In this document: positions 28,526 through 37,680 of the stretch, in pieces | How the letters are laid out: each line of letters begins with the position of its first letter | Position numbering within the stretch: the first letter of the stretch is position 1 | Assembly: GCA_026417035.1 (NCBI GenBank) | Contig: JAOAEA010000002.1 | Location: forward strand, 62,001-126,000 | Direction: 5' to 3' | DNA from: Burkholderiales bacterium | GTDB taxonomy: Bacteria; Pseudomonadota; Gammaproteobacteria; Burkholderiales; SG8-39 | DNA length: 64,000 nucleotides | The notes under the pieces: generated by a model | The model's database searches: none | What the model was told of the DNA's origin: nothing | The model's input: the letters and a program-made list of their open reading frames with translations, nothing else | Position numbers and translations under genes: made by a program

Positions 28526-28831
28526 TCAGATCGCGCGCAGCGCCGCGAACCGCGCGGACCAGGAGTTGCCGTGCCGGCCGCGACGCCTTGGCTCCGCCGC
28601 GGGCTCGAGGAGCGCGAACCGGGCATCGACCTGCGCTTCGATCACCACCGCGCCGTCGGTCGTGATCTCGAGGTCCTCGCCGGCGGCGAGCATGTAGTCG
28701 CGGGGGTCGCCGTCCTGCGTGATCCAGAAAAGGCCCGAGACCGCGACGATCCGCGCGCCGCGGGCGTCGGCGAGCGTCGTCACGCCCTGGCGGGCGAGGG
28801 CGAGGGTGGCTGCGTGCAGGTTGATGTCCAT
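28526..28831 (-). CDS. DUF2917 domain protein
   Basis: 101 residues from the ATG at 28831 with AGAGGAA upstream. The core VSGLFWITQDGDPRDYMLAAGE and DLEITTDGAVVIEA is the DUF2917 signature, a small cupin-like domain found mainly in Betaproteobacteria. Function is unknown. It is divergent from a LysR-type regulator (141-base gap), an arrangement often seen for this domain, so it may be the regulator's target. Confidence 0.8.
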   Translation of the reverse strand: MDINLHAATLALARQGVTTLADARGARIVAVSGLFWITQDGDPRDYMLAAGEDLEITTDGAVVIEAQVDARFALLEPAAEPRRRGRHGNSWSARFAALRAI

Positions 28832-28971
28832 GGCGCTTCCTCTCACAATGCGGTGCATGCGGTATCGGAATGTTCTCCGCGTCCGGCCGCGTGCTGCCGT
28901 GCGAGGGACTATTACAGGCAGGAGGCGCGCGAGCAAACGGCGATTCGGAATGATTGGCATGCACTTCGGGA

Positions 28972-29919
28972 ATGCAAATGGCACGTGAGCTCCCGGCGCT
29001 CGACCTGCTGCCCGGGTTCGAGGCCGCGGCGCGCCACCTCTCGATCACGCGCGCGGCCGGCGAGCTGCACCTCACGCAGTCGGCCCTCTCGCGGCAGATC
29101 CAGGCGCTCGAGGAGCAGGTGGGCGTGGCGCTCTTCGAGCGTCACCACCGCCGCATCGCCCTCACGGAGCACGGCCGCGCGCTCTACCGCGTCGCCGCCG
29201 AAGTCCTGCGCCGCGTGCGCGAGGCGGTCGCCGACGCGCGCGGCGGGGCCGCCGGGGAGGCGGTCGCAGTGACGACGACGCTCTCGTTCGCCTCGCTCTG
29301 GCTCGTGCCGCGGCTCGCGTCGTTCCGTGCCGCGCACCCGGCCGTGGACGTGAGGATCTCCGCGAACAATGCGCTCATCGACCTCGCGCGCGAGCGGGTG
29401 GATGTCGCGATCCGGCTGACCACCCGCGCGAGGGCGGGCAAGGGGGCGGTGCGGCTCTTCGGCGACCGGGTGTTCCCGGTCTGCTCGCCGCGCGTCCTGG
29501 CGACGCCGCTCGCGCGTCCCGCCGACCTCGCGCGGCACGTGCTGCTGCACTACGAGGATCCCGACGGCTCGGCGCCCTGGTTGAGCTGGCGCGCCTGGCT
29601 CGAGCTCGCCGGGGCGGAAGCGGTGAAGGGCACCGGGGCGCTGCGCTTCAGCCATTACGACCAGCTCATCCAGGCGGCGATCGACGGCCAGGGCGTCGCC
29701 CTCGGCCGCAGCCCGCTGGTGGACAAACACCTGCGCGAAGGGCGCCTCGTCGCCCCTCTGGGACGCCGTTTCGCGACGAAGGACGATGCGGAGCGCGCGT
29801 ACTTCGTCGTCGTCGGGCCGCACGCGGAGGCCCGGCCGGCGGTGGGGGCGTTCGTCGCCTGGCTGCGGCACGAGGCGCGCGCGAGCGTCCGGGGGAAGGC
29901 CGCGGGCGCGGCCGCGTAG
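28972..29919 (+). CDS. LysR-family transcriptional regulator, GcvA-like
   Basis: 315 residues from the ATG at 28972; a second ATG six bases later is equally possible. The N-terminal winged helix is FEAAARHLSITRAAGELHLT followed by QSALSRQIQALEEQVGVALF. The remainder is the periplasmic-binding-protein-like effector domain (ALRFSHYDQLIQAAIDGQGV then ALGRSPL), the latter typical of GcvA-like members. It lies between DUF2917 (divergent) and the DegP-like protease (39 bases downstream). The 141-base divergent gap probably contains its binding site. Confidence 0.9.
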   Translation: MQMARELPALDLLPGFEAAARHLSITRAAGELHLTQSALSRQIQALEEQVGVALFERHHRRIALTEHGRALYRVAAEVLRRVREAVADARGGAAGEAVAVTTTLSFASLWLVPRLASFRAAHPAVDVRISANNALIDLARERVDVAIRLTTRARAGKGAVRLFGDRVFPVCSPRVLATPLARPADLARHVLLHYEDPDGSAPWLSWRAWLELAGAEAVKGTGALRFSHYDQLIQAAIDGQGVALGRSPLVDKHLREGRLVAPLGRRFATKDDAERAYFVVVGPHAEARPAVGAFVAWLRHEARASVRGKAAGAAA

Positions 29920-29958
29920 AATCACGTCACGAGAGTCCCACGCCTGCCGCCTCCATTG

Positions 29959-31311
29959 ATGAACCGCGCGCTTGCCTTTCTCGCCCTCGCGGCGCTCGCC
30001 GCCCTCGCGCACGCGTCGCTGCCGCTGCCGACCGATGCGCGGGGCCAGCCCACCCTCGCGCCGATGCTCGCGCAGGTGACGCCCGCGGTGGTGAACATCG
30101 CCGTGCTGGTGCGCCAGCCCGAGCAGAACCCGCTGCTGCGCGACCCATTCTTCCGGCGGTTCTTCGAGCTGCCCGACCGGCCGGCGCGGCCGCAGGTGAG
30201 CGCGGGCTCGGGCGTGATCATCGACGCCGCGCGCGGCCTCGTGATCACCAACCATCACGTCGTGAAGGACGCGCAGGAGGTCGTGGTCACGCTCAAGGAC
30301 CGGCGCCAGTTCCCGGCGAAGATCGTCGGCTCCGACCCGGGCACCGACATCGCGCTGCTGCGCATCCCCGCCGAGCGCCTCACGGCGATCCCGATCGGCG
30401 ACTCCGACGCGCTCCAGGTCGGCGACTTCGTGGTCGCGATCGGCAATCCCTTTGGCATCGGCCAGACGGTCACCTCCGGCATCGTGAGCGCGCTCGGGCG
30501 CTCGGGGCTCTCGATGGAGGGCTACGAGGATTTCGTGCAGACCGACGCGCCGATCAACCCCGGGAACTCCGGCGGCGCGCTCGTCAACCTCGCGGGCGAG
30601 CTCGTCGGCATCAACTCCGCGATCATCGGTCCGGCCGGGGGCAACGTCGGCATCGGGTTCGCGGTGCCGTCGAACATGGCGCGCGTGATCGTGGACCAGA
30701 TCCTGCGCTACGGCGAGGTGAAGCGCGGCCGCGTCGGCCTCGCGACCCAGGACCTGACCCCCGATCTCGCCAAGTCGTTCAACGTTCCGGTGACCGAGGG
30801 CGCGCTCGTCGCTTCCGTCGAGCCGGGCTCGCCAGCCGACCGCGCGGGGCTCAAGCCCCGGGACGTCGTCGTCGCGGTGAACGGCCGGCCGGTCCGCAGC
30901 TCGGCCGACATGAGGAACCGCATCGGCCTCATCCCGATCGGCGAGGAGTTCGAGGTCAGGGGCTTCCGCGAGGGCCGGCCGTTCACGGCCCGCGGCCGCG
31001 TGGGCGAGCCCTTCACCGTGAGCACGAGCGCCGCGGGCGCCGCGGTGCCGCAGCTCGCCGGGGCGAAGGTCGGCAACATCGAGGCCGGCATGCCGATGCA
31101 CGGCAAGATCGAGGGGGCGCTCGTCACCGAGGTCGAGCCGGGCAGCGCGGCATACCGCAACGGCCTGCGCGCGGGCGACATCGTCGTCGGCGTCGGTCGC
31201 GCGCGCGTGCGCAGCGCACAGGAGTTCCTCGCGGCGCTGCGCGCTCCGGAGAGCCCGCTCCGCATCACCCTGATCCGCGGGGACTTCCAGGTCACGCTGA
31301 TCATCCGGTAG
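29959..31311 (+). CDS. Periplasmic Do-like serine protease with two PDZ domains
   Basis: 450 residues. A signal peptide (MNRALAFLALAALAALAHAS) is followed by the trypsin-like domain with His100 (NHHV), Asp130 (GTDIAL) and Ser204 (GNSGG). Two PDZ domains occupy about residues 250-350 (EPGSPADRAGLKPRDVVVAV) and 360-445 (EPGSAAYRNGLRAGDIVVGV). This is the DegP/DegQ/MucD family, degrading misfolded envelope proteins. It is followed by an M61 peptidase 93 bases downstream. Confidence 0.92.
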   Translation: MNRALAFLALAALAALAHASLPLPTDARGQPTLAPMLAQVTPAVVNIAVLVRQPEQNPLLRDPFFRRFFELPDRPARPQVSAGSGVIIDAARGLVITNHHVVKDAQEVVVTLKDRRQFPAKIVGSDPGTDIALLRIPAERLTAIPIGDSDALQVGDFVVAIGNPFGIGQTVTSGIVSALGRSGLSMEGYEDFVQTDAPINPGNSGGALVNLAGELVGINSAIIGPAGGNVGIGFAVPSNMARVIVDQILRYGEVKRGRVGLATQDLTPDLAKSFNVPVTEGALVASVEPGSPADRAGLKPRDVVVAVNGRPVRSSADMRNRIGLIPIGEEFEVRGFREGRPFTARGRVGEPFTVSTSAAGAAVPQLAGAKVGNIEAGMPMHGKIEGALVTEVEPGSAAYRNGLRAGDIVVGVGRARVRSAQEFLAALRAPESPLRITLIRGDFQVTLIIR

Positions 31312-31404
31312 CCAAGCGTGGCCGCGGCCAGGGCCGGGAGCCAGGGCGAGCGCCGGCGGATCGCCGCGATCCGGCGAGCCCATAGCCTGCGAGAGCGACG
31401 CGAG

Positions 31405-33234
31405 ATGACCCTCCGCTACACGATCTGCCCGAAGCATCCCGAGGCCCACCTCTTCGAGGTCACCTGCACCGTCGTGGACCCGGATCCGGCGGGGCAACGC
31501 TTCGCGCTTCCCGCATGGATCCCGGGCAGCTACCTCATCCGCGACTTCGCGCGCCACGTCGTCGCGATCCGGGCCGAGAGCGCCGGGCGCAGGGTCGCGC
31601 TCGCGAAGGTGGACAAGCACACTTGGCGCGCCGCGCCGGTTTCGCGCGCGCTCACGGTCACCGCGACGGTGTACGCGTGGGACCTCTCGGTGCGCGGCGC
31701 GCACCTCGACGCGACGCACGGCTTCTTCAACGGGACGTCGGTGTTCCTGCGCGTGCTCGGGCGCGAGCACGAGCGCTGCGAAGTGGAGATCCGGCCGCCC
31801 GCCGGCGGACGGCATGGCGGCTGGCGCGTCGCGACCGCCCTGCCACGGGACGGCGCGCCGCCGCACGGCTTCGGACGCTACGCCGCCGCCGACTACGACG
31901 AGCTGATCGACCATCCGGTCGAGATGGGCAGGTTCGATCTCGTCGCCTTCGAGGCCTGCGGCGTTCCGCACGAGGTGGCGATCACCGGCCGTCACCAGGC
32001 GGACCTCGGGCGGCTGCGGCACGACCTCGCGCGGCTCTGCGCGACGCAGATCCGCTTCTGGCACGGGCCGCGGGCCGGGCGCGCTGGCGGGCCGAAGCCG
32101 CCGTTCGGCCGCTACGTATTCCTCGTGACGGCGGTCGGCGAGGGCTACGGCGGGCTCGAGCACCGCGCCTCGACCGCGCTCCTCTGTTCCCGGGACGACC
32201 TTCCGGAGGCCGGCGCGGCCGAGCCGGGCGAGGCCTACCGCACCTTCCTCGGCCTGGCGAGCCACGAGTACTTCCACACCTGGAACGTCAAGCGGCTGAA
32301 GCCCGCGGCGTTCGTGCCCTACGACCTCGGGCGCGAGAACTACACGACGCTCCTCTGGGCGTTCGAGGGCGTCACCTCCTACTACGACGACCTCTTCCTC
32401 GTGCGGAGCGGCCTCGTGGCGAGCGAGGACTATCTCGCGATCCTCGGCCGGAGCGTTACGAACCTCCTGCGCACGCCCGGACGCCGGGTGCAGAGCGTCG
32501 CCGAGGCGAGCTTCGACGCCTGGATCAAGTACTACCGCCAGGACGAGAACGCGCCGAACGCGCAGGTGAGCTACTACCTCAAGGGCAGCCTCGTGGCCCT
32601 CGCGCTCGACCTCGCGATCCGCAGCCGGACACGCGGCGCCCGATCACTCGACGACGTGATGCGCAGGCTCTGGCGCGAATACGGAGCCACCGGGCGGGGC
32701 GTGCCCGAGGGCGCGGTCGAGGCGGTCGCCGAACAGGTCGCCGGGTTTCCGCTCTCGCGGTTCTTCGCGCGCGCGCTGCGCTCGACCGCCGAGCTGCCGC
32801 TCGCCCGCGCGCTCGCCGGCGCGGGGCTCCGCCTGCGGTTGCGCGAGGCCGAGTCGGCAGCGGACAAGGGCGGGACGCCGGCGGCGAACGGTCGGCGCCA
32901 GCGCGTCTCCCTCGGCTTGCGCACCGCGTCCGATCCCGCGGGCGTGAAGGTCACCCACGTCGTCGCGGGTGGCGCGGGCGAGCGCGCGGGCGTCGCCGCG
33001 GGCGATGTCATCGTCGCGGTGGACGGCCTGCGCGCGAGCGGTGCGACCCTCGAGCCGCGTCTAGCGCGCCGCCGGCCCGGCGATCGCATCGGGCTGCACC
33101 TCTTTCGCCGCGACGAGCTCATCGAGCTCACGGCGGTCGCCGCGCCGCCCGCGCGCGACACGGCGTTCGTCGCGGTGGCCGAGCGCAGCGGGCCGCGCGC
33201 GCGGCTGCGGGAAGCCTGGCTGAAGGGCCGGTGA
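31405..33234 (+). CDS. M61-family (glycyl aminopeptidase-like) metallopeptidase with PDZ domain
   Basis: 609 residues. The N-terminal beta domain starts MTLRYTICPKHPEAHLFEVT. The zinc site is HEYFH (287-291) in ASHEYFHTWNVKRLKPAAF, with the third ligand probably in LWAFEGVTSYYDDLFL. A PDZ domain lies at about 510-590 (HVVAGGAGERAGVAAGDVIV). No signal peptide is visible, so a cytoplasmic location is expected. It follows the Do-like protease and ends 83 bases before the convergent PP2C phosphatase. Confidence 0.88.
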   Translation: MTLRYTICPKHPEAHLFEVTCTVVDPDPAGQRFALPAWIPGSYLIRDFARHVVAIRAESAGRRVALAKVDKHTWRAAPVSRALTVTATVYAWDLSVRGAHLDATHGFFNGTSVFLRVLGREHERCEVEIRPPAGGRHGGWRVATALPRDGAPPHGFGRYAAADYDELIDHPVEMGRFDLVAFEACGVPHEVAITGRHQADLGRLRHDLARLCATQIRFWHGPRAGRAGGPKPPFGRYVFLVTAVGEGYGGLEHRASTALLCSRDDLPEAGAAEPGEAYRTFLGLASHEYFHTWNVKRLKPAAFVPYDLGRENYTTLLWAFEGVTSYYDDLFLVRSGLVASEDYLAILGRSVTNLLRTPGRRVQSVAEASFDAWIKYYRQDENAPNAQVSYYLKGSLVALALDLAIRSRTRGARSLDDVMRRLWREYGATGRGVPEGAVEAVAEQVAGFPLSRFFARALRSTAELPLARALAGAGLRLRLREAESAADKGGTPAANGRRQRVSLGLRTASDPAGVKVTHVVAGGAGERAGVAAGDVIVAVDGLRASGATLEPRLARRRPGDRIGLHLFRRDELIELTAVAAPPARDTAFVAVAERSGPRARLREAWLKGR

Positions 33235-33317
33235 CGGGGCGGCGGGCCGCGCGATGCGCGAATCGCCGGCGGGCCTGGCGTGGGAGGGGTAGCCGGAGGC
33301 GCGGGCCGCGTCCGCGC

Positions 33318-34076
33318 TCAGGCCTTCGCGGCCGCGTCGGCGAGCTTGATGATCGCCAGCGTGCAGTTGTCGCCGCGGCCGTTCGCGCGCACGCGCGCGG
33401 CGGCGATCAGCATCTCGGCCGCCTTGCGCGGCGGCAGGGTGGAGAGCACCTTGCCGAGCTCGGCGTTGTCGAAGTAGTCCCACAGGCCGTCGCTGCAGAG
33501 CATGAACGTGTCGCCGGGCGCGAGCGGGCTCGTGCCGCCGAAGGTCGGCACCGGCGTCTCCGGCCCGCCCAGGGCCTGCAGGAGCATGTTCTTCTGCGGA
33601 AAGGACTTGCGCTCGCTCTCCTTGAGCGAGCCCTCGCGGATCATCTGCTCGACGAGCGAGTGGTCGGGCGTGCGCGAGACGAGCGTGGCGCTGCGGAAGT
33701 GGTAGAGGCGGCTGTCACCGACGTGCGCCCAGTCGGCGCGCTCGGGCTGCAGGACCATCGCGACGAAGGTGCTGTGCGGCTCCTCCTCGGTGAGCGTCCG
33801 GTTGAGCTTGATGACCGTGTGCGCCTCGTGGACGATCTCGCCGAGGAGCGTCGTCGCGGAGTCGGTCTTCGGCGAGAAGCCCTCGAAGCAGTGCGCCGCC
33901 GTGGCGATCACCTGCTCGGCGGCCGCCGCGCCTCCGGTGTAGCCGCCCGCGCCGTCGGCGAGCACGACGAGCGCGGTGCCGCGCACGCGCTTGCTCGGGA
34001 TGATGGCGACCCGGTCCTGCTGCTCTTCGCGGTCGCCGATGTGGGCCGCGGTGGTTGCGTCGAGGGCGAGGGGCAC
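33318..34076 (-). CDS. PP2C-family protein phosphatase
   Basis: 252 residues with the metal-binding signatures of PPM phosphatases: IGDREEQQDRVAI, LVVLADGAGGYTGG, ADWAHVGDSRLYHF, MLCSDGLWDYFDN and GRGDNCTLAIIKL. These Asp residues hold two metals that hydrolyse phospho-Ser/Thr. It is similar to the Stp/PppA group that reverses Hanks-type kinases or acts in type VI secretion, but no kinase gene is beside it. It is transcribed divergently from the histidine phosphatase gene. Confidence 0.88.
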   Translation of the reverse strand: MPLALDATTAAHIGDREEQQDRVAIIPSKRVRGTALVVLADGAGGYTGGAAAAEQVIATAAHCFEGFSPKTDSATTLLGEIVHEAHTVIKLNRTLTEEEPHSTFVAMVLQPERADWAHVGDSRLYHFRSATLVSRTPDHSLVEQMIREGSLKESERKSFPQKNMLLQALGGPETPVPTFGGTSPLAPGDTFMLCSDGLWDYFDNAELGKVLSTLPPRKAAEMLIAAARVRANGRGDNCTLAIIKLADAAAKA

Positions 34077-34193
34077 GGATGCAGGCGGGGCGCTTCGTTG
34101 TCCGCCGATAACTTAAACTAAGGGTCCGCCGCAGGCCCGCGAAGATTTCGCCGCCGCGGGCAATATTGCGCGCTCCCCGCGGGCGCGCGAACG

Positions 34194-34826
34194 ATGCGCT
34201 CGGAAATCCTCCTCATCCGTCATGGCGAGACGCTCTGGAACGGCGAAGGCCGCATCCAGGGGCATCGCGACAGCCCGCTCTCGGCGCTTGGCCGCGCGCA
34301 GGCGGCCGCCGTAGGTGCGCGGCTCGCGCGCGAGGGCATCGACCACCTTGCCTCGAGCGACCTCGGGCGGGCGCTCGCGACCGCGGCGGCGGTCGCCGAC
34401 GCGACCGACCTCGAGATCTTCGTCGACGCGCGACTGCGCGAGCGCGCTTACGGCGAGCTCGAGGGCATGACGTGGGCCGAGATCGAGCGCGAGCGGCCGG
34501 CCGACTTCGCGCGCCTCAAGGCGCACGACCCGGACTTCCGGCCGGCGCGCGGCGAGAGCCTCATGGACTTCCGCGAACGCGTGCTCGCGACGCTCGGCGA
34601 GCTCGCGCGCGCGGCGGCCGGCGCGCGCGCGGCGATCGTGACGCACGGCGGCGTGCTCGGCGTGCTCTACCGCGAGGTGAAGGGCATTCCCTGGAACGCG
34701 CCGCGCGACTACCCGCTCGCCAACGCGAGCATCAATCGCTTCGTGCTCGAGGCGGGCGCGTGGCGGCTCGAGCACTGGGGCGACGTCGACCACCTCGACA
34801 CCACGCTCGACGACTGGGAGCGGTGA
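34194..34826 (+). CDS. Histidine phosphatase family protein
   Basis: 210 residues. The catalytic motif is LLIRHGETLWNGEGRIQGH, the proton donor is in LRERAYGELEG, and the second His is in AIVTHGGVLGVLYRE. This is the phosphoglycerate mutase-like GpmB/CobC group. Substrate cannot be told from sequence. It lies 19 bases before a threonine dehydratase-like gene with the same orientation; its upstream region (34077-34193) has AACTTAAACTAAGG, a relatively AT-rich promoter zone. Confidence 0.88.
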   Translation: MRSEILLIRHGETLWNGEGRIQGHRDSPLSALGRAQAAAVGARLAREGIDHLASSDLGRALATAAAVADATDLEIFVDARLRERAYGELEGMTWAEIERERPADFARLKAHDPDFRPARGESLMDFRERVLATLGELARAAAGARAAIVTHGGVLGVLYREVKGIPWNAPRDYPLANASINRFVLEAGAWRLEHWGDVDHLDTTLDDWER

Positions 34827-34845
34827 TGCGCATCGAGGGCGGACG

Positions 34846-35835
34846 ATGACACTCGACGCGGCGGACCTGCCCGTCACTTATGCCGACGTCGCGGCGGCGG
34901 CCGAGCGCATCGCGGGCCACGCGCACCGCACGCCGGTGATGACCTCGCGCTTCGTCGATGCCGCGACCGGCGCGCGGGTCTTCTTCAAGTGCGAGAACTT
35001 CCAGCGCATCGGCGCCTTCAAGTTCCGCGGCGCCTACAACGCGCTCGCGCAGCTCGATGCGGGGGCGCGCGCGCGCGGCGTCGTCGCCTACTCTTCGGGC
35101 AACCACGCCCAGGCGGTCGCCGCGGCCGGCCAGGCCCTCGGGATCCCCGCGGTGATCGTGATGCCCGCCGACGCGCCCGCGGTGAAGATTGCGGCGACGC
35201 GCGGCTACGGCGCCGAGGTCGTGCTCTACGACCGCCGGGAGACGAGCCGCGAGGCGCTCGCCGCCGGGATCGCGCGGGAACGCGGGCTCACCGTCATCCC
35301 GCCGTTCGACCATCCGCACGTCGTCGCGGGTCAGGGCACGGCGGCAAAAGAGCTCGTCGAGGACGCCGGCCCGCTCGACTTCCTCTTCGTGTGCGTCGGC
35401 GGCGGTGGCCTCATCTCCGGCTGCGCCATCGCGGCGGCGCATCTCTCTCCGGGCTGCAAGGTGATCGGCGTCGAGCCGGCGGCGGGCGACGACGCGACGC
35501 GCTCGTTCCGCACGCGCACGTTGCAGACCTGCGAGAACCCCGACACGATCGCCGACGGGGCGCGCACCCATTCGCTGGGGCGCATCACGTTCCCGCTGGT
35601 GCTCGCCCACGTGCACGACATGGTGACGGTGGACGACGCCGCGCTGCTCAGGTGGATGCTCTACCTCTGGGAGCGGATGAAGATCGTGGTGGAGCCCACT
35701 GGCGCGCTCGGCGCCGCCGGCCTCCTCGAAGGGCTGGTGGACGTCCGCGGCGCGCGGGTCGGCGTGATCGTCTCCGGCGGGAACGTCGATCTCGCGGCGG
35801 TGTGCCGCGCGCTCGGCGGCCGACGGCCGCAGTGA
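34846..35835 (+). CDS. PLP-dependent threonine/serine dehydratase-like enzyme
   Basis: 329 residues. The PLP lysine lies in RIGAFKFRGAYNAL, the phosphate-binding loop is VGGGGLISG and the substrate loop is SSGNHAQAVA. There is no C-terminal ACT regulatory domain, so it is the short catabolic or 3-hydroxyaspartate dehydratase/serine racemase type rather than biosynthetic IlvA. It deaminates hydroxy-amino acids to oxoacids in the cytoplasm. It is probably cotranscribed with the phosphatase gene 19 bases upstream. Confidence 0.88.
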   Translation: MTLDAADLPVTYADVAAAAERIAGHAHRTPVMTSRFVDAATGARVFFKCENFQRIGAFKFRGAYNALAQLDAGARARGVVAYSSGNHAQAVAAAGQALGIPAVIVMPADAPAVKIAATRGYGAEVVLYDRRETSREALAAGIARERGLTVIPPFDHPHVVAGQGTAAKELVEDAGPLDFLFVCVGGGGLISGCAIAAAHLSPGCKVIGVEPAAGDDATRSFRTRTLQTCENPDTIADGARTHSLGRITFPLVLAHVHDMVTVDDAALLRWMLYLWERMKIVVEPTGALGAAGLLEGLVDVRGARVGVIVSGGNVDLAAVCRALGGRRPQ

Positions 35836-35862
35836 GGGCCCCGCGGCGGTGAGCGGAAAGAA

Positions 35863-35891
35863 GGGGCCGCGCGTCGCGACCGCGCGGCCCC
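35863..35891 (-). terminator. Terminator hairpin, minus strand
   Basis: GGGGCCGCGCG (35863-35873), a seven-base loop and CGCGCGGCCCC (35881-35891) form a perfect 11-bp stem. On the minus strand it is followed by TTCTTTCC. It would end the crp-TPMT-YgaP-like operon and, in the other direction, the dehydratase transcript. Confidence 0.65.
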
Positions 35892-35914
35892 GCCCGTGCG
35901 CCGCAGGCAGCCGG

Positions 35915-36121
35915 TCAGGCGTGCTTGCGCTCGGCCGGGCAGGTGTTGATGCCGAAGATGCCGTAGGCCGGGCAGTAGCCGAAGATCCCGGTCGCGAGCG
36001 GCACCAGCCCGACGAGGCCCCACCAGCGCGCACTGCCCTCGAGGACGAAGAAGAGCGAGAGGATCACGAGCCCCGCCACGATTCGCACCACCTTGTCGAT
36101 GCCGCCAACGTTCGCTTTCAT
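35915..36121 (-). CDS. YgaP-like DUF2892 small membrane protein
   Basis: 68 residues. The N-terminal MKANVGGIDKVVRIVAGLVI, two hydrophobic segments and the C-terminal FGYCPAYGIFGINTCPAER match the DUF2892 domain that forms the membrane part of the YgaP rhodanese. Two cysteines are conserved. AAGGAG precedes the ATG. It is separated by 76 bases from the end of the TPMT-like gene on the same strand and belongs to a group with a Crp-family regulator, consistent with a sulfur or thiol-stress role. Confidence 0.85.
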   Translation of the reverse strand: MKANVGGIDKVVRIVAGLVILSLFFVLEGSARWWGLVGLVPLATGIFGYCPAYGIFGINTCPAERKHA

Positions 36122-36197
36122 CGCTGTCTCCTTGGAAAGTGGATCGGTTGACGGCGGGAAGCATAGCGGGCGGCCCCCGGCCGATATGTAACCGCAG

Positions 36198-36788
36198 TCA
36201 CACAGCGCGCCGCCACACCTGCCAGCGCTCTCGGCCGGCGAACACCGGGATCGAGTCCGCGACCGGCTTGTCCTCGATCCGTTCGAACCAGGGCATGAGC
36301 AGCCGCTCGAGCTCGCCCGGGGCGAGGCCGAACGGCGGCCCGCGCACCTCGTCGCTCCAGAAGAAGAAGCCCGCGAGGCGGCCCCCCGGCACGACGAGCT
36401 TCGCGAGGCGGGGCGCGTAGCGCGGCCATACGGAGCGGGGCAGGGCGCAGAGGAACGCGCGTTCGTAGACGAGATCGAACGGCGCCCCCGGGTCGAAGGC
36501 GAAGAAGTCCGCGAGGCGCAGGACGCCGGCGTGAGGGCCGAGCACTTCGCGGGCGAGGTCGATCGCCTGCGCGCTGAAGTCGATGGCGAGGACATCGTGC
36601 CCCGCGGCGGCGAAGGCGCGCGCCTCGTAGGCGCTCCCGCACCCGGGGACGAGCACGCGCAGCGGGCGGCGCTCTTGTGCGAGGAAGGCCGCGAGCGCGG
36701 CCGGCACCCCGCCCGCGTCCCAGGGCATGAAGCGCTCGCCGTAGCGCTTATCCCAGAACTCCGGCGCGGACGCGTCCTGCTTCGCCAC
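36198..36788 (-). CDS. TPMT-family class I methyltransferase (thiol methyltransferase-like)
   Basis: 196 residues from a GTG located eight bases after the stop of the crp-like gene. The N-terminus PEFWDKRYGERFMPWDAGGV is the TPMT hallmark. The SAM-binding motif is LRVLVPGCGSAYEARAFAAA with the acidic residue in VLAIDFSAQAI. Family members methylate thiols, halides, selenium or tellurium compounds using SAM. The neighbouring YgaP-like protein and Crp-type regulator suggest a function in thiol or sulfide handling; substrate unproven. Confidence 0.85.
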   Translation of the reverse strand: MAKQDASAPEFWDKRYGERFMPWDAGGVPAALAAFLAQERRPLRVLVPGCGSAYEARAFAAAGHDVLAIDFSAQAIDLAREVLGPHAGVLRLADFFAFDPGAPFDLVYERAFLCALPRSVWPRYAPRLAKLVVPGGRLAGFFFWSDEVRGPPFGLAPGELERLLMPWFERIEDKPVADSIPVFAGRERWQVWRRAV

Positions 36789-36796
36789 GGCGCGCC

Positions 36797-37465
36797 TCAG
36801 GCCCAGCCGGCGACGCGCCGCAGGCCCGCCGGGTCGAGGATCTCGATGCGCTCGCGGCCGAGCGCCACGAGACCCTGCTCGGCGAAGCTCTTGAGCAGGC
36901 GCGACACGATCTCGCGCACGCTGCCGAGCTCGTCCGCGAGCGCCTGGTGCGTGGTCGCGAGCACCCTGCCCTTGCCGAGCAGCAGCGCGGCGAGCCGCTG
37001 GTCGAGGCGCTGGAACGCCACGGCCTCGACGAGCTGCATCAGGTCCGCGAGGCGCTCGGCGAAGAGGGCGAAGACGTATGCGCGGAAGGGCTCGTGGGTG
37101 GCGACGAGGCGCGCGAACGCCGGCGCCGGGAGCACGACGAGCGTCGCATCGGTCTCGGCGACGCCGCGGGCGTTGTAGGGCTGGTGGCCAAGGAGGCAGC
37201 TCGAGGTGATGACGCAGCTCTCGCCCGGCAGCACGCGGTAGAGCTGCAGCTCGCGCCCGGTCGCCGAGACCTTCGAGACGCGGATCGAGCCCTCGAGCAG
37301 CATGGGGAACGCTTCGCACGGACGGTGCTCGTCGAACATCACCGCGCCCGCGGGCACCCGGTGCACGACCGCGTCGGCGAGCGCCCGGTCCAACAGGTCG
37401 GGCGGCGCGCTGGCAAGGCTCGGGTAGAGCGCCAGGAGCCGCTGGAAAGGGGCCGTGGAGGTCAC
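36797..37465 (-). CDS. Crp/Fnr-family transcriptional regulator
   Basis: 222 residues. An N-terminal cyclic nucleotide-binding-like domain (LLEGSIRVSKVSATGRELQL) is followed by a dimer helix and a winged helix with the recognition region TTHQALADELGSVREIVSRL. No four-Cys iron-sulfur motif of Fnr is present; cysteines occur at RPCEAF and ESCVITSSC. The last two could sense thiols, oxidants or sulfide. It heads the operon with the TPMT-like and YgaP-like genes and has a 215-base divergent gap to the GGDEF-like gene. Confidence 0.85.
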   Translation of the reverse strand: MTSTAPFQRLLALYPSLASAPPDLLDRALADAVVHRVPAGAVMFDEHRPCEAFPMLLEGSIRVSKVSATGRELQLYRVLPGESCVITSSCLLGHQPYNARGVAETDATLVVLPAPAFARLVATHEPFRAYVFALFAERLADLMQLVEAVAFQRLDQRLAALLLGKGRVLATTHQALADELGSVREIVSRLLKSFAEQGLVALGRERIEILDPAGLRRVAGWA

Positions 37466-37680
37466 GTCAGGCGTTCTCCGGTGCCGAGGTTACCCGCCTC
37501 GCGCCGCCCCGAGGCGCCTTCGGCAGCGAGCCCGGGCGTATTCCCGGGTTGGCGTGGGCGGCGGACGTGACGCGCGCACGGATTTTGCTGTAACTTTCCG
37601 CTGCAACCGCATTGAGCGCACGGGATGTTTCGCCCTCGGGCGTCTGGGGTGACGACACGATTCTAAGGTGCCAGGATCCT

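Noticed and set aside
28912-32277. Very long minus-strand open frame of 1121 codons opposite the LysR, DegP and M61 genes
   Set aside because: It is Arg/Glu-rich without any domain, and mirrors three well-supported plus-strand genes. High GC suppresses stop codons on the opposite strand.
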